NCBI GenBank assembly: GCA_002897895.1
Contig: BDSY01000025.1
Coordinates: forward strand, 1-56,007
Direction: 5' to 3'
DNA length: 56,007 nucleotides
DNA from: a bacterium BMS3Abin06
GTDB taxonomy: Bacteria; Nitrospirota; Thermodesulfovibrionia; UBA6902
This document shows positions 34,301 to 43,201 of this stretch, one piece after another. A program made the translations under genes and the position numbers. Position 1 is the first letter of the stretch; each line of letters begins with the position of its first letter. Below the pieces are notes generated by a model that was given only the letters and a program-made list of their open reading frames with translations, was not told the origin of the DNA and did not search any database.

Positions 34301-35650
34301 TTATTTTGTCGTATAATTCTTATCAAGAAAACCTGTGTTAAAATTTCCGCTGATGAAGTCGGGGTTATCAAGAACTTTCTGATAGAACGGGATCGTTGAT
34401 TTTATACCTTCTATTATAAATTCACTCAATGCCCGTCGCATTCTGAGAATCGCCTCATCCCTGTCCTTTCCATGGACAATTACTTTTGCAATGAGAGAAT
34501 CATAATGTGCAGGCACTGTCCATCCCGAATATGCCGCTGTATCTGTTCTAACGCCCTGCCCTCCCGGGGGCACAAATAATGATACTCTTCCGGGTGAAGG
34601 GATAAATCTTTCAGGGTCTTCCGCATTTATCCTGCATTCCATACTGTGTCCGGAAAATTTAACATCCTGCTGCTTCAGAGACAGGAGTTGTCCTGCTGCA
34701 AGTTTTATCTGTTCTTTAATTATATCAATCCCTGTTACCATCTCGGTTACGGGGTGTTCGACCTGAATCCTTGTATTTATCTCCATAAAATAAATCTGTT
34801 TATCCTTGTCGAGAATAAATTCAATTGTACCTGCGTTTCTGTACTTGAATGCCTTTGCAGCCTTTATCGCCAGCTCGCCGATTTTCTTTCTGAATTTCGC
34901 ATCCGAAAATATGAAAGGCGCTTCTTCAATAAGTTTTTGATGTCTTCGCTGAATGGAACAATCCCTTTCACCAAGATGGATAATATTACCTTTGTTGTCG
35001 GCAAGAATCTGCACTTCGATATGCCTCATATCAGAGATATATTTCTCAATATATAAATCCCCGCTTCCAAAGGCTGCGAGGGACTCCTTTTGCGCCATGT
35101 GATACATCCGGATTAAATCTTTTTCCTCATGTACAATTCTCATGCCCTTGCCGCCGCCGCCTGCAGAGGCCTTGAAAATAACCGGGAACCCTATCTTCTT
35201 TGATATTTTCCTTGCTTCGACTTCGTTTAGAACAGGGGGTCCACTACCAGGAACAATTGGTATGCCCTTTCTCTTCATTATCTGTCTCGCCCTGGATTTA
35301 TCACCTCCGGTGCGGATGTTTTCAGCAGAAGGACCGATAAAAGTTATTCTTGAAGCTGTACACGCCTCTACAAAATGCGCATTTTCGGCAAGAAATCCGT
35401 ATCCCGGATGGATTGCCTCAGCATCGGTAATTTCAGCAGCGCTTATAATAGCCGGGATATTTAAATAACTTTGTGATGCCGGAGCAGGCCCTATACAAAT
35501 CGCCTCATCCGCCAATCTGACAGGCAGGGTATTTCTGTCTACGTCAGAATAAACAACGGCGGTTTTGATGCCGAGTTCACGGCATGCGCGAATAATCCTG
35601 AGTGCAATTTCACCCCTGTTGGCTATAAGGATTTTTTTGAATAATGTCAT
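34301..35650 (-). CDS. accC: Biotin carboxylase subunit of acetyl-CoA carboxylase
   Basis: A 449-residue ATP-grasp enzyme that carboxylates biotin on AccB. The N-terminal KKILIANRGEIALRIIRACRELG, glycine-rich ASAGGGGKGMR, ERDCSIQRRHQKLIEEAP and FMEINTRIQVEHPVTEMVTG motifs are complete. It overlaps the accB stop by four bases. It catalyses the first half-reaction of malonyl-CoA formation; the carboxyltransferase genes are not in the window. Confidence 0.96.
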   Translation of the reverse strand: MTLFKKILIANRGEIALRIIRACRELGIKTAVVYSDVDRNTLPVRLADEAICIGPAPASQSYLNIPAIISAAEITDAEAIHPGYGFLAENAHFVEACTASRITFIGPSAENIRTGGDKSRARQIMKRKGIPIVPGSGPPVLNEVEARKISKKIGFPVIFKASAGGGGKGMRIVHEEKDLIRMYHMAQKESLAAFGSGDLYIEKYISDMRHIEVQILADNKGNIIHLGERDCSIQRRHQKLIEEAPFIFSDAKFRKKIGELAIKAAKAFKYRNAGTIEFILDKDKQIYFMEINTRIQVEHPVTEMVTGIDIIKEQIKLAAGQLLSLKQQDVKFSGHSMECRINAEDPERFIPSPGRVSLFVPPGGQGVRTDTAAYSGWTVPAHYDSLIAKVIVHGKDRDEAILRMRRALSEFIIEGIKSTIPFYQKVLDNPDFISGNFNTGFLDKNYTTK

Positions 35651-36087
35651 GATGAAGGTTCTATAAGGAAAAGAGGCTCTCCGTATTCAACAGGCTGCCC
35701 GTTTTCTATGAGAATTTTTGAGACAATGCCGTCCGTGTCACTCTCAATTTCATTCATTAATTTCATTGCCTCAACTATGCAGAGTACCTGTCCTTTTCTG
35801 ACAGAGCTGCCTGCCTCAACAAAAGGAGGCGCTTCGGGTGAAGGCGACTTATGAAAAATACCGACAATCGGTGATGTAATAGTTACAAGCTTTTGTTCCT
35901 CGACTGCCTCCTCTCCGGTTCCTTTGATTTCAGCAGCAGGTCTCTCTACGGAAGGTGTTACAGCAAATGACGGCAAAAACTTTTCTCTCTTTATCTTGAG
36001 CTTTGAACCTTCCCTCTCAACATGAAGTTCCGTAATGTCGGTATCCTTTAGAAGTTCTATTAAATTTTTGATTTCATCAAGTTCCAT
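35647..36087 (-). CDS. accB: Biotin carboxyl carrier protein
   Basis: A 146-residue carrier. The C-terminal biotinyl domain has the biotin attachment motif VEAMKLMNEIE. The N-terminal part (ELHVEREGSKLKIKREK) and a proline/acidic linker are typical of BCCP. It is coupled to accC by a 4-base overlap, and its start overlaps the efp stop by one base. Confidence 0.95.
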   Translation of the reverse strand: MELDEIKNLIELLKDTDITELHVEREGSKLKIKREKFLPSFAVTPSVERPAAEIKGTGEEAVEEQKLVTITSPIVGIFHKSPSPEAPPFVEAGSSVRKGQVLCIVEAMKLMNEIESDTDGIVSKILIENGQPVEYGEPLFLIEPSS

Positions 36088-36647
36088 TATTTTACCCTCT
36101 CTATGTATTCAGAGGTTCTTGTATCAACTTTAATAATATCACCTTCATTCAGGTGAAAAGGCACTTTAACGGTAACACCTGATTCCAGAACCGCCGGTTT
36201 ACTTCCGCCGCTCGCAGTATCGCCTTTGAATCCCGGATCGGTTTTTACTATAGCTAATTCAACAAACATGGGGACCTCAACGGCAATCGGAGATCCGCTG
36301 TAAAACAGAATTTTTACTACCATATTTTCCTTGAGAAATTTTCTGGCATTTCCTAATTGTTCGGAGGTCAAAGGGGTCTGTTCATAATTTTCATTGTCCA
36401 TGAAATGATACTGATCACCGTCATTGTAAAGATACTGCATTGACCGTTCTTCAAGATTAGGGGAGTTGAATTTCTCTCCGCCTTTAAAGGAATCATCAAA
36501 GATACTTCCGGTTATCAGATTTTTCAGTTTTGTTCTGACTATTGCACCGCCCCTTCCCATTTTATGATGCTGAAAATCTATTATTTCGTGCGGAGCGCCC
36601 TTGTATTCAATCTTTGCACCCTTTCTGAAATCGCTCGTTGATATCAT
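36087..36647 (-). CDS. efp: Translation elongation factor P
   Basis: A 186-residue three-domain EF-P that rescues ribosomes stalled on polyproline. The domain I loop HHKMGRGGAIVRTKLKNL carries the modifiable lysine position of EF-P, and the C-terminal VKVPFHLNEGDIIKVDTRTSEYIERV is the family ending. Its place beside an aminopeptidase P/Q gene and accBC is a common bacterial order. Confidence 0.95.
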   Translation of the reverse strand: MISTSDFRKGAKIEYKGAPHEIIDFQHHKMGRGGAIVRTKLKNLITGSIFDDSFKGGEKFNSPNLEERSMQYLYNDGDQYHFMDNENYEQTPLTSEQLGNARKFLKENMVVKILFYSGSPIAVEVPMFVELAIVKTDPGFKGDTASGGSKPAVLESGVTVKVPFHLNEGDIIKVDTRTSEYIERVK

Positions 36648-36650
36648 TTA

Positions 36651-37718
36651 TTACCCCTCGATTATCTTCAGTTTTTTCGGCAGGGAAGTCAATAATTCAG
36701 CCCTGTTTTTCCTGACCGCCACCATATCTTCTATCCTTACGCCGCCGAATCCCGGCAGGTAAATGCCGGGTTCTACAGTAAACACCATGTTTTCTTTAAT
36801 GAGTTCTTTATTACGCCATGATACAACAGGCTTTTCGTGAACTGCAAGTCCCACACCGTGCCCGGTGCCGTGTCCGAAGTAATCACCATATCCTTGCTGC
36901 TTAATATAATCCCGTGCGGCAGCGTCGATTACAGATGCTTCAATCCCTGATTTAACAGAGTTGACCGCCCTTTTCCGGGCCTCAAGTACATTGTAATACA
37001 ACTCTTTCTGTCTGGAAATATTTCTGCCTTTTAAAAGCATTGTTCTCGTCATATCAGAGCAATATCCTTCATATTCACCTCCCCAGTCAAAGACAACAAG
37101 GTCGCCCTTTTTTAATTTCCTGTCTGTTGGTTTGGCATGCGGGAGGGCAGACATTTCTCCAGAAGCTACTATAACCCCAAAAGGCAATGTTTTGCAACCT
37201 TCCAGCTTCAGCAACTCCTCGAATTTTAAAGCAAGTTTCCGTTCAGTTGTCCCTGTCCTGATGAACGGCTGCAATTTTCTGAATGCCGCTTCCGCCCTTT
37301 TAACAGCTCTCTTTATACAGGATAATTCCTTTGCCGATTTAACAATGCGAAGTGATTCAATAACATTTGTCACAGGCCTCAGTTTCAACTTTCTTTTAAT
37401 CAGTTCCCTGTATAACCCGTAAGTGACATGATGGTCTTCGAATCCGGGTTTTCTTATCCCATATACATCGCATATGTTTTTTATCTCTCTGGTTCTCTCC
37501 GTATGTTCAATTTTAATTTTAAAACCCTTTACCTCTTGTTCAGCCTGTTCCTGATAACGGAAATCAGTCACAAATATTGCATGCTTTTCAGAGATGATAA
37601 CGAACCCTGAAGAGCCTGTAAATCCCGTGAGATATCTCACGTTGATGGGATCGGTAATAAGGATCCCATCAACTTTAAGCTTTTTGAATTGCTTTCTAAG
37701 AAGTGCCTTTTTTTGCAT
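36651..37718 (-). CDS. Xaa-Pro aminopeptidase/dipeptidase (M24B)
   Basis: A 355-residue creatinase-fold metallopeptidase cleaving X-Pro bonds. An N-terminal domain ([17 protein letters not shown]) precedes the catalytic pita-bread domain. Metal ligands are in [19 protein letters not shown] (two Asp), [15 protein letters not shown] (His) and [11 protein letters not shown]...GVRIEDM (two Glu). The site is therefore intact. I use ATG 37718; a TTG two codons earlier is the alternative. The start overlaps aroQ by 23 bases. Confidence 0.92.
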   Translation of the reverse strand: MQKKALLRKQFKKLKVDGILITDPINVRYLTGFTGSSGFVIISEKHAIFVTDFRYQEQAEQEVKGFKIKIEHTERTREIKNICDVYGIRKPGFEDHHVTYGLYRELIKRKLKLRPVTNVIESLRIVKSAKELSCIKRAVKRAEAAFRKLQPFIRTGTTERKLALKFEELLKLEGCKTLPFGVIVASGEMSALPHAKPTDRKLKKGDLVVFDWGGEYEGYCSDMTRTMLLKGRNISRQKELYYNVLEARKRAVNSVKSGIEASVIDAAARDYIKQQGYGDYFGHGTGHGVGLAVHEKPVVSWRNKELIKENMVFTVEPGIYLPGFGGVRIEDMVAVRKNRAELLTSLPKKLKIIEG

Positions 37719-38142
37719 TTGCAATAGAGACGGCAGCCCTCAGACCAAGAATATAGCTTTCAGGTCCGAAACCTGAAATCTGTCCATAAGCCACAGGTGA
37801 AATAAGCGATTTGTGTCTGAATTCTTCTCTCTTGTAGATATTTGAGAGATGGATCTCTACAGCAGGGATATCAACAGCGGCAATTGCGTCCCTGATAGCA
37901 ATACTGGTATGAGTATATGCAGCGGGATTAATAACAAGCGCTGCATAATCTTTAGCCTTTTGAATTAAATCCACTATCCCGCCTTCGTGATTGGACTGCC
38001 TGATATCAATTTCCACGCCAAGTTCCAACGCGAGTCTTTTAAGCGACTCATTAATGTCCTCAAGAGTTTTCGTCCCATACACGTCGGATTCTCTTGTGCC
38101 GAGAAGATTGAGATTCGGTCCGTTAATAATTAATATCTTCAT
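37696..38142 (-). CDS. aroQ: 3-dehydroquinate dehydratase, type II
   Basis: A 148-residue shikimate-pathway enzyme. The signature [19 protein letters not shown] includes the catalytic Arg-containing flexible loop; [34 protein letters not shown] and [18 protein letters not shown] complete the active site. A MITE-like repeat occupies the whole gap upstream to coaBC, so aroQ may be transcribed from the element or by read-through. Confidence 0.95.
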   Translation of the reverse strand: MKILIINGPNLNLLGTRESDVYGTKTLEDINESLKRLALELGVEIDIRQSNHEGGIVDLIQKAKDYAALVINPAAYTHTSIAIRDAIAAVDIPAVEIHLSNIYKREEFRHKSLISPVAYGQISGFGPESYILGLRAAVSIANAKKGTS

Positions 38143-38159
38143 AGGTTCTCCCTGAATCT

Positions 38160-38408
38160 TAATATTATGTAATAGTTCACCGGGTATCTAAGATACCCGG
38201 TGAAGAAGTCAGGAGTCAGTAGCCAGAATCCAGAATTGCTTTGGAATATGTCTCTAACAATTTACTTATTTCTTTTAATTGATGAGCTTTTAGGCATACT
38301 ATCAAATCTTGAAACTGTTTAGCTTTTTTTCTTTTCATTCTGACTCCTGACTCCTGGCTTCTGAATTCTCGTTAAACATTTTCCTATAGGTGAACTATTA
38401 CAATATTA
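38160..38408. repeat. MITE-like element, copy 2, terminal inverted repeats intact
   Basis: The 249-bp element is bounded by TAATATTATGTAATAGTTCA(CC) at 38160-38181 and, inverted, TAATATTGTAATAGTTCACC at 38389-38408. A perfect hairpin CACCGGGTATCT-A-AGATACCCGGTG (38178-38202) lies at the left end. On the minus strand from ATG 38338 a short reading frame begins MKRKKAKQFQDLIVCLKAHQ, then LKEISKLLETYSKAIL. It resembles the N-terminal half of four-helix-bundle (S23-like) proteins and is cut short. The right terminal repeat supplies the coaBC stop codon. Copy 1 is at 17224-17411. Confidence 0.7.
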
Positions 38409-39581
38409 TTTATCTGATTCCAGCATTCTATCTAAAATAACATTGGCAACTTCGATCTTTTTCATTATCGGATATCCAGTAATTTCACCCTTCTTGTTAA
38501 TTAATGTAACCACGTTGGTGTCAACATCAAATCCTGCGCCTTGCTGTGATATATCATTTAAAACTATCAGGTCAAGATTTTTTTCCTTCAATTTGTTTTT
38601 TGCACTTCTGATATCCTTCCCTGACTCTGCTGCAAAACCTATGAGAATTCTTCTCCCTTTCTGTTTCCCGAGTTTCAGGAGTATATCACTGTTTTTCTTT
38701 AAATTTAAGGCCATTGCATCTGTTTTTTTAAGTTTTACTTTAGCTGTGTCAGAGGGAAAATAATCAGACACAGCAGCAGCCATAATAACCGATGTAGCCT
38801 TTTTAAGATGTTTAAAAACCACGGCCTCCATTTCAGACGCTTTTTCTATTGCTATGAAAGAAGCACCCTGGGGTGGTTTCAGAGACGACGGCCCACTAAT
38901 CAGCGTAACATCGGCCCCGCGTCTTAAGGCAGCCTGCGCAATTGCATAGCCCATTTTCCCGGAAGAACGGTTTGAAATAAATCTGACGGGATCTATCGGC
39001 TCTATAGTAGGTCCGGCGGTAACTAAAATATTCCAGCCGGTTAAATCATCAGGCGTCAAAGCCGATACAGCAGCTTCAACAATCTCAGGAATTTCAACCA
39101 TTCTGCCTTCGCCTTCCTCTCCACATGCAAGACTGCCGGATACCGGCCCGACAAATTGCACCCCTGATTTTTTTAATTCCCGGATATGTTTTTTTACTAA
39201 CGGATTGCGGTACATCCTGAAATTCATGGCAGGCGCCATTAATACAGGGCCTTCATACGTAAGCCATAGATTGCTCAGGAGATTATCTGCAATTCCACAT
39301 GACAATTTATTAATTGTGTTGGCCGTTGCAGGGGCAATGATGAACAGATGAGATTCTTTCGATAGATTTATATGACTGAAAGGTTCCCTGAAAAGGTCGC
39401 AATGAACAGGGTTACGGGTCACGGCTTCAAATGTATAAGGCGTAATAAAACGGCATGCCGCCTCAGTCATAACTACTCTCACATCGGCCCCCTCATCTAT
39501 AAGCCGCCGCGCTATGTCAACAGATCTGTACGCCGCTATACTTCCGGTAACTCCCAAAAGGATATTTCGATTTCCAGGCAC
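38406..39581 (-). CDS. coaBC: Bifunctional phosphopantothenoylcysteine decarboxylase/synthetase
   Basis: A 391-residue coenzyme A biosynthesis enzyme. The N-terminal CoaC flavoprotein domain shows GVTGSIAAYRSVDIARRL, the catalytic His region SHINLSK, PAMNFRMY and the Cys in SLACGEEGEGRM. The C-terminal CoaB domain shows VTAGPTIEPIDPVRFISNRSSGKMG and NDISQQGAGFDVDTN. The last codons and stop overlap the right end of the MITE-like repeat. It directly abuts rpoZ. Confidence 0.95.
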   Translation of the reverse strand: MPGNRNILLGVTGSIAAYRSVDIARRLIDEGADVRVVMTEAACRFITPYTFEAVTRNPVHCDLFREPFSHINLSKESHLFIIAPATANTINKLSCGIADNLLSNLWLTYEGPVLMAPAMNFRMYRNPLVKKHIRELKKSGVQFVGPVSGSLACGEEGEGRMVEIPEIVEAAVSALTPDDLTGWNILVTAGPTIEPIDPVRFISNRSSGKMGYAIAQAALRRGADVTLISGPSSLKPPQGASFIAIEKASEMEAVVFKHLKKATSVIMAAAVSDYFPSDTAKVKLKKTDAMALNLKKNSDILLKLGKQKGRRILIGFAAESGKDIRSAKNKLKEKNLDLIVLNDISQQGAGFDVDTNVVTLINKKGEITGYPIMKKIEVANVILDRMLESDK

Positions 39582-39965
39582 TTAACTATCTCCAAATATA
39601 TCCTCGATTGTTTTCTTCTGTTCTGTTTCACCTTTTTCACTGAGATATACTTTCAGATCCTTTTCAAGCTCTGTCATGTCTTCCGGCATTGTCACCTTCT
39701 GTTGAGCTTCGTCCATCATTCGTTTGTGAGTGAGCTTTTTCGCTTCCTCACTGGCCTTAAGAGCTTCCTCACCCGTGAGGATTTTTACAGCGCCTGTTGC
39801 AACTTCTTCAATAGCAAGCGTAGTAATTTTTTGCACCTTGGAAGGGATAGCCGGAAGCGCTCCCTGTGATAAGTCCTTTGCCCTTTTAACGGCAGCGATT
39901 ACCAGCCTGTAAGTCCCGTCAATTTTTTCCCTGTCAAATTCTATGGGTAATGAAATTATTTCCAT
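39582..39965 (-). CDS. rpoZ: RNA polymerase omega subunit, with C-terminal extension
   Basis: A 127-residue protein. The N-terminal 75 residues show the omega fold: FDREKIDGTYRLVIAAVKRAKDLSQ and ITTLAIEEVATGAVKILTG. It is longer than the usual 70-90 residues because of an acidic, charged tail after ASEEAKKLTHK. Position between gmk and coaBC is the standard bacterial order and supports the call. Confidence 0.85.
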   Translation of the reverse strand: MEIISLPIEFDREKIDGTYRLVIAAVKRAKDLSQGALPAIPSKVQKITTLAIEEVATGAVKILTGEEALKASEEAKKLTHKRMMDEAQQKVTMPEDMTELEKDLKVYLSEKGETEQKKTIEDIFGDS

Positions 39966-39975
39966 AAAGCCTCCC

Positions 39976-40617
39976 TTAATTTGTAAGATTTTTTATCCAT
40001 TTATGATCAGCATTTTCTGTTCTGAGTTTTGTCGCAATAATTATACTTTCGAGTTCCCGATAGGCTTTATCCAGCCTGTCATTAATAATGATATAATCAT
40101 AATTCCTATAGCTTGCGATTTCAGTCTTTGCGTTGTCAAGGCGCCTGGCTATTGTATCTTCTGATTCGGTTTTGCGATTTACAAGTCTTTTTTCCAGGGC
40201 ATCTATAGATGGGGGAAGAATAAAAATATAGACGGCATTCTCATAATTACTCTTCAACTGCATGGCTCCGTGAGTATCAATATCAAGTATTATATCATAA
40301 CCTTCTGCGGTTAATTTTTTTAGTCTTTTCATGGAAGTGCCGTAGAGATTGCCGTGAACCGTTGCCCATTCCGCAAACTCTCCTCTCTCAATCATGCCCA
40401 TAAATTTTCTTTTAGTGACAAAGGTGTAATCAACATCATTCGCCTCCCCTTTTCGTGGTTCCCTGGTAGTATAAGAAACAGAGAGCCTGAGCCCCGGCAT
40501 TTTTTTTAACAATTTGTGACATAACGTTGTTTTACCGGCGCCCGAAGGGGCGGATATGACAAATAAAATTCCTTTGCCGGCAAATTTTCCGGCCTTCCCT
40601 GTTTTAGTTCCCGCCAC
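39976..40617 (-). CDS. gmk: Guanylate kinase
   Basis: A 213-residue GMP kinase. P-loop FVISAPSGAGKTTLCHKLL, GMP-binding SVSYTTREPRKGEANDVDYTF and DIDTHGAMQLK are intact. The N terminus has a 16-residue Lys/Gly-rich extension before the P-loop strand. The start lies one base from the end of remA, so the genes are coupled. Confidence 0.95.
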   Translation of the reverse strand: MAGTKTGKAGKFAGKGILFVISAPSGAGKTTLCHKLLKKMPGLRLSVSYTTREPRKGEANDVDYTFVTKRKFMGMIERGEFAEWATVHGNLYGTSMKRLKKLTAEGYDIILDIDTHGAMQLKSNYENAVYIFILPPSIDALEKRLVNRKTESEDTIARRLDNAKTEIASYRNYDYIIINDRLDKAYRELESIIIATKLRTENADHKWIKNLTN

Positions 40618-40618
40618 T

Positions 40619-40879
40619 TTATTTTTCCAGTGTAAATCTTTGGGTAATAGTTTCCACCTGAAGCGCAGAAAGTATTACATGATCACTGTCGGTTATAATT
40701 ATGGCCCTCGTTTTACGCCCCTGTGTCGCATCAATCAACTTGCCTCTTTCACCCGCTTCTTCCCTCATCCTTTTCATGGGTGACGATCCCGGCGCAACAA
40801 CCGCTATCACACGGGGAGCAGATACAACATTGCCAAAGCCGACATTTATGAGCGTCAGGCCCTTATTGGATTTTTTCAT
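40619..40879 (-). CDS. remA: RemA/DUF370 family regulator
   Basis: An 86-residue protein of the RemA family (extracellular matrix regulator of Bacillus, a DNA-binding ring-forming protein). It contains [23 protein letters not shown] and [21 protein letters not shown] start it at ATG 40879, with GGGAGG 7 bases upstream; an ATG at 40900 would leave no ribosome-binding site. Neighbours yicC and gmk are the classic context. Confidence 0.88.
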   Translation of the reverse strand: MKKSNKGLTLINVGFGNVVSAPRVIAVVAPGSSPMKRMREEAGERGKLIDATQGRKTRAIIITDSDHVILSALQVETITQRFTLEK

Positions 40880-40901
40880 TAAACCGCCTCCCGATTGCAT
40901 G

Positions 40902-41759
40902 TTACTGCAAATTCTGTATCTGTTCTCTTATTTTTTCGAGCTCATGCTTGACTTCAACAACATTATTCGCAATCCCGGAATCCTGCGCCTTGGAGCCTAT
41001 GGTATTTATCTCTCTTCGCAGTTCCTGGATAATGAAGTCCAGTTTTTTTCCGATTGTATCACCGGACTTTAATGCCTCTTCAAAATGCCCCAGATGGCTT
41101 TTTATTCTCACAATTTCTTCAGTGATGTCTGATTTTTCGACCAGAATAGCGGTCTCCTGAATTAAACGGTACTCATCAATCTGCATGTCACCGAGAAACT
41201 CTTTCAGTCTCTCATGGAGTCTTTCCCTTGCAGTAGCAGTGAAGTCCGCCCTCTTTTGTTCAATATTTGCTGTATATTGTTCTATAAGCCGGATTCTTTC
41301 CGTAATATCATGAATCAGATTTTCCCCTTCTTCAACCCTGGTCTTATTCAACTCTTCCAACGCTGCCTCAAGTGTTGCGTAAAATCCGGAAATATCAATC
41401 TCCGGCTCATCCAGCAAAAAAATATCCCTTTGCGATGCCAGCACATCAATTCTTATATTGTCGGAGATTGAAAGTTCATCCCTTAATGAAACAAGGGCAT
41501 TATAGTATTCCCTTGCGAGGGGTTTATTCACCTTCAGTTTTATATTATCTGCTTCCTGTTTGCGGACATATATCTCTATACGCCCGCGACTGAATTTTTT
41601 CTTTACTATTTTTTTTATCCCGGGTTCACAGGAAAACAGATAAGACGGGGCATTGATCTGGATATCAAGATTTTTATGGTTAGAAGAACGAATTTCCACC
41701 CTGAATTTTTCGGAAATATCTCTCCCGTAACCTGTCATTGACTGGGGTATCATAATCAT
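40902..41759 (-). CDS. yicC: YicC/YloC-family endoribonuclease
   Basis: A 285-residue protein with the family start QSMTGYGR and the ending [32 protein letters not shown]. Homologues are endoribonucleases that affect small-RNA turnover. Start ATG 41759 was selected because AGGAGA lies 7 bases upstream; a start at 41801 would sit within the -10 region. First gene of the yicC-to-thiE run. Confidence 0.92.
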   Translation of the reverse strand: MIMIPQSMTGYGRDISEKFRVEIRSSNHKNLDIQINAPSYLFSCEPGIKKIVKKKFSRGRIEIYVRKQEADNIKLKVNKPLAREYYNALVSLRDELSISDNIRIDVLASQRDIFLLDEPEIDISGFYATLEAALEELNKTRVEEGENLIHDITERIRLIEQYTANIEQKRADFTATARERLHERLKEFLGDMQIDEYRLIQETAILVEKSDITEEIVRIKSHLGHFEEALKSGDTIGKKLDFIIQELRREINTIGSKAQDSGIANNVVEVKHELEKIREQIQNLQ

Positions 41760-41799
41760 ATATAATTCTCCTGAAATAATTTCATATGCAGAACATAAC

Positions 41800-41829
41800 A
41801 CTATATAATACTTAAAAAAAATAAGTCAA
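41800..41829 (-). promoter_or_regulatory. Promoter of the yicC operon
   Basis: On the minus strand TTGACT (41829-41824), an 18-base spacer and TATAGT (41805-41800) would start transcription about 34 bases before the yicC ATG, leaving room for its Shine-Dalgarno site. It diverges from the ilvE promoter 47 bases away. Confidence 0.6.
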
Positions 41830-41875
41830 TCTCGCTGCAAACAGTTCGTCATTAAAATCAGGATTAAAAAATTTG

Positions 41876-41905
41876 TTGACATTCCGATTTAACTTAATTT
41901 ATATT
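41876..41905 (+). promoter_or_regulatory. Promoter of the ilvE leader
   Basis: Perfect TTGACA (41876-41881), an 18-base spacer and TATATT (41900-41905; or TTATAT with 17). The expected start point is at about 41911-41913, which coincides with the ATG of the leader peptide (41912), as also seen at nuoA. Confidence 0.6.
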
Positions 41906-41911
41906 TTTATT

Positions 41912-41995
41912 ATGTTCAACAAAAACCTGTCAGCCAAAGTCGTCGTTAGAGCAGCATGGCATATAAACGCCGTGGCTGAAGGGGAATTCTGTTAA
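41912..41995 (+). CDS. Leader peptide of the ilvE attenuator
   Basis: A 27-codon frame ending in TAA at 41993-41995. Its centre reads AKVVVRAA, with consecutive Val codons GTC-GTC-GTT (41939-41947); Leu, Ile and Ala codons are also present. It ends 37 bases before the terminator loop. The position of the Val run relative to the downstream RNA segments is what makes it a convincing leader peptide. No ribosome-binding site is visible, so translation would have to be leaderless. It was recognised from sequence only. Confidence 0.65.
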   Translation: MFNKNLSAKVVVRAAWHINAVAEGEFC

Positions 41996-42056
41996 CTGAT
42001 ATTGGATAGCATGATAAACTCAGAGGCCACGGTTGAAAAACCGTGGCCTTTTTATT
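41931..42056 (+). promoter_or_regulatory. Transcription attenuator upstream of ilvE (four-segment type)
   Basis: Segment 1 CAGCCA (41931-41936) pairs with segment 2 TGGCTG (41973-41978). Segment 2 CCGTGGC (41970-41976) pairs with segment 3 GCCACGG (42026-42032). Segment 3 AGGCCACGG (42024-42032) pairs with segment 4 CCGTGGCCT (42041-42049), a 9-bp terminator stem followed by TTTTTATTTT. Segments 2 and 4 are near-identical competitors for segment 3. A ribosome stalled on the Val codons at 41939-41947 would cover segment 1, free segment 2 and favour the 2:3 antiterminator. This is the logic of the trp and ilv attenuators of enterobacteria. Confidence 0.7.
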
Positions 42057-42081
42057 TTAACAATGGGCGGAAGGGAGCGAG

Positions 42082-42942
42082 ATGAAGATATATATTGATG
42101 GGAAATATTATGGCAGGGAAGATGCACGGGTATCGGTTTTCAACCACGGACTCCTCTATGGTGACGGAGTTTTTGAGGGCATAAGGATTTACAATGGAAA
42201 GGTCTTCAGACTTAAAGAGCATATAGAGAGACTTTATCAAAGTGCAAAAGCCATTTTACTTGAAATCCCCGTAAAAAAAGAAGAGATGAAAAATGCAGTC
42301 CTGGAGACTGTAAAGATAAATGCAAAGGAGAACGGCTATATTCGTCTCATTGTAACAAGAGGAGAGGGGTCACTGGGGATAGACCCGGCACAATGCAACG
42401 CGGCAACAATAATAATCATTGTTGCCGACATTCAACTCTATCCTGAGGAGCATTACAAAAACGGGATTGAAATAATCACGGCTTCATCAAGACGCATCCC
42501 CCCGGACAGTCTTGACCCCCGCATAAAGTCGCTTAACTACCTCAACAATATCATGGCAAAGCTTGAGGCACGGCAGGCAGGCTGTCTTGAAGCCGTGATG
42601 CTTAACAGGGAAGGATTCGTGTCGGAATGTACAGGTGACAATATCTTTATTCTAAAAAACAATGAGCTGCTTACTCCCGCACCTTATCACGGCGCCCTTG
42701 ACGGTATAACCATGAGGACGGTAATGGAAATAGCAGAATCCCTCGGCATCAGAACCAGGGAGACCACACTTACCCGATATGACCTGTACAATGCAGATGA
42801 ATGTTTCATGACAGGCACAGGGGCCGAGATTATCCCGGTTATAAAAGCTGACAGCAGAATAATCGGGGATGGAATGCCCGGCACTATAACGCGATCACTT
42901 ACAGATAGATTTAAGCAGTATGTTTTGCAGAGAGCTTTTTGA
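42082..42942 (+). CDS. ilvE: Branched-chain amino acid aminotransferase
   Basis: A 286-residue fold-type IV PLP enzyme performing the last step of Val, Leu and Ile synthesis. Motifs: FNHGLLYGDGVFEGIRIYNG (substrate site), SLDPRIKSLNYLNNIMAKLEA (PLP-binding Lys in IKS), GFVSECTGDNIFI and FMTGTGAEIIPV. Full length. D-amino-acid or 4-amino-4-deoxychorismate enzymes share the fold, but the VVV leader peptide and attenuator upstream favour a branched-chain role. Ribosome-binding site GGAAGGGAG. Confidence 0.9.
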   Translation: MKIYIDGKYYGREDARVSVFNHGLLYGDGVFEGIRIYNGKVFRLKEHIERLYQSAKAILLEIPVKKEEMKNAVLETVKINAKENGYIRLIVTRGEGSLGIDPAQCNAATIIIIVADIQLYPEEHYKNGIEIITASSRRIPPDSLDPRIKSLNYLNNIMAKLEARQAGCLEAVMLNREGFVSECTGDNIFILKNNELLTPAPYHGALDGITMRTVMEIAESLGIRTRETTLTRYDLYNADECFMTGTGAEIIPVIKADSRIIGDGMPGTITRSLTDRFKQYVLQRAF

Positions 42943-43201
42943 TTCCGGATATTATTGTGCTGAAAACGTCCTTCTTGCTATTGCTGAAAGCCAGGGTATT
43001 CAATCAGATCTAATCCCGAAAATAGCTACCGGATTTTGCAGCGGCATATCCAGGACCTGCGGGATGTGCGGCGCCTTGAGCGGCGCAATTATGAGTCTTA
43101 ACTTATTGTACGGTAGAAGCTCTCCCGAAGAGAATGATATAATCAATCTGAAATTATATTTCAGACAAAAGCCGTTAAGTCTTAAGCAGGATTACGTTTG
43201 A
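42920..43201 (+). CDS. C_GCAxxG_C_C-family redox protein, C-terminally truncated
   Basis: A 93-residue protein overlapping the ilvE end by 23 bases. The motifs YYCAENVLLAI, GFCSGISRTCGMCGALSGAI and LLYGRSSPEE identify this cysteine-rich putative redox family, often exported or membrane-associated. Family members are about 130-150 residues and end with two more cysteines; here the end is a different, Cys-free tail (DIINLKLYFRQKP), so the last part is missing or replaced. It is coupled by TGATG overlap to the following FAD oxidoreductase gene. Confidence 0.7.
   Translation: MFCRELFDSGYYCAENVLLAIAESQGIQSDLIPKIATGFCSGISRTCGMCGALSGAIMSLNLLYGRSSPEENDIINLKLYFRQKPLSLKQDYV

Noticed and set aside
41906-42060. 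T-box riboswitch upstream of ilvE
   Set aside because: The T-box sequence (AGGGTGGAACCGCG) and specifier stem are missing; the leader-peptide attenuator explains the segments better.
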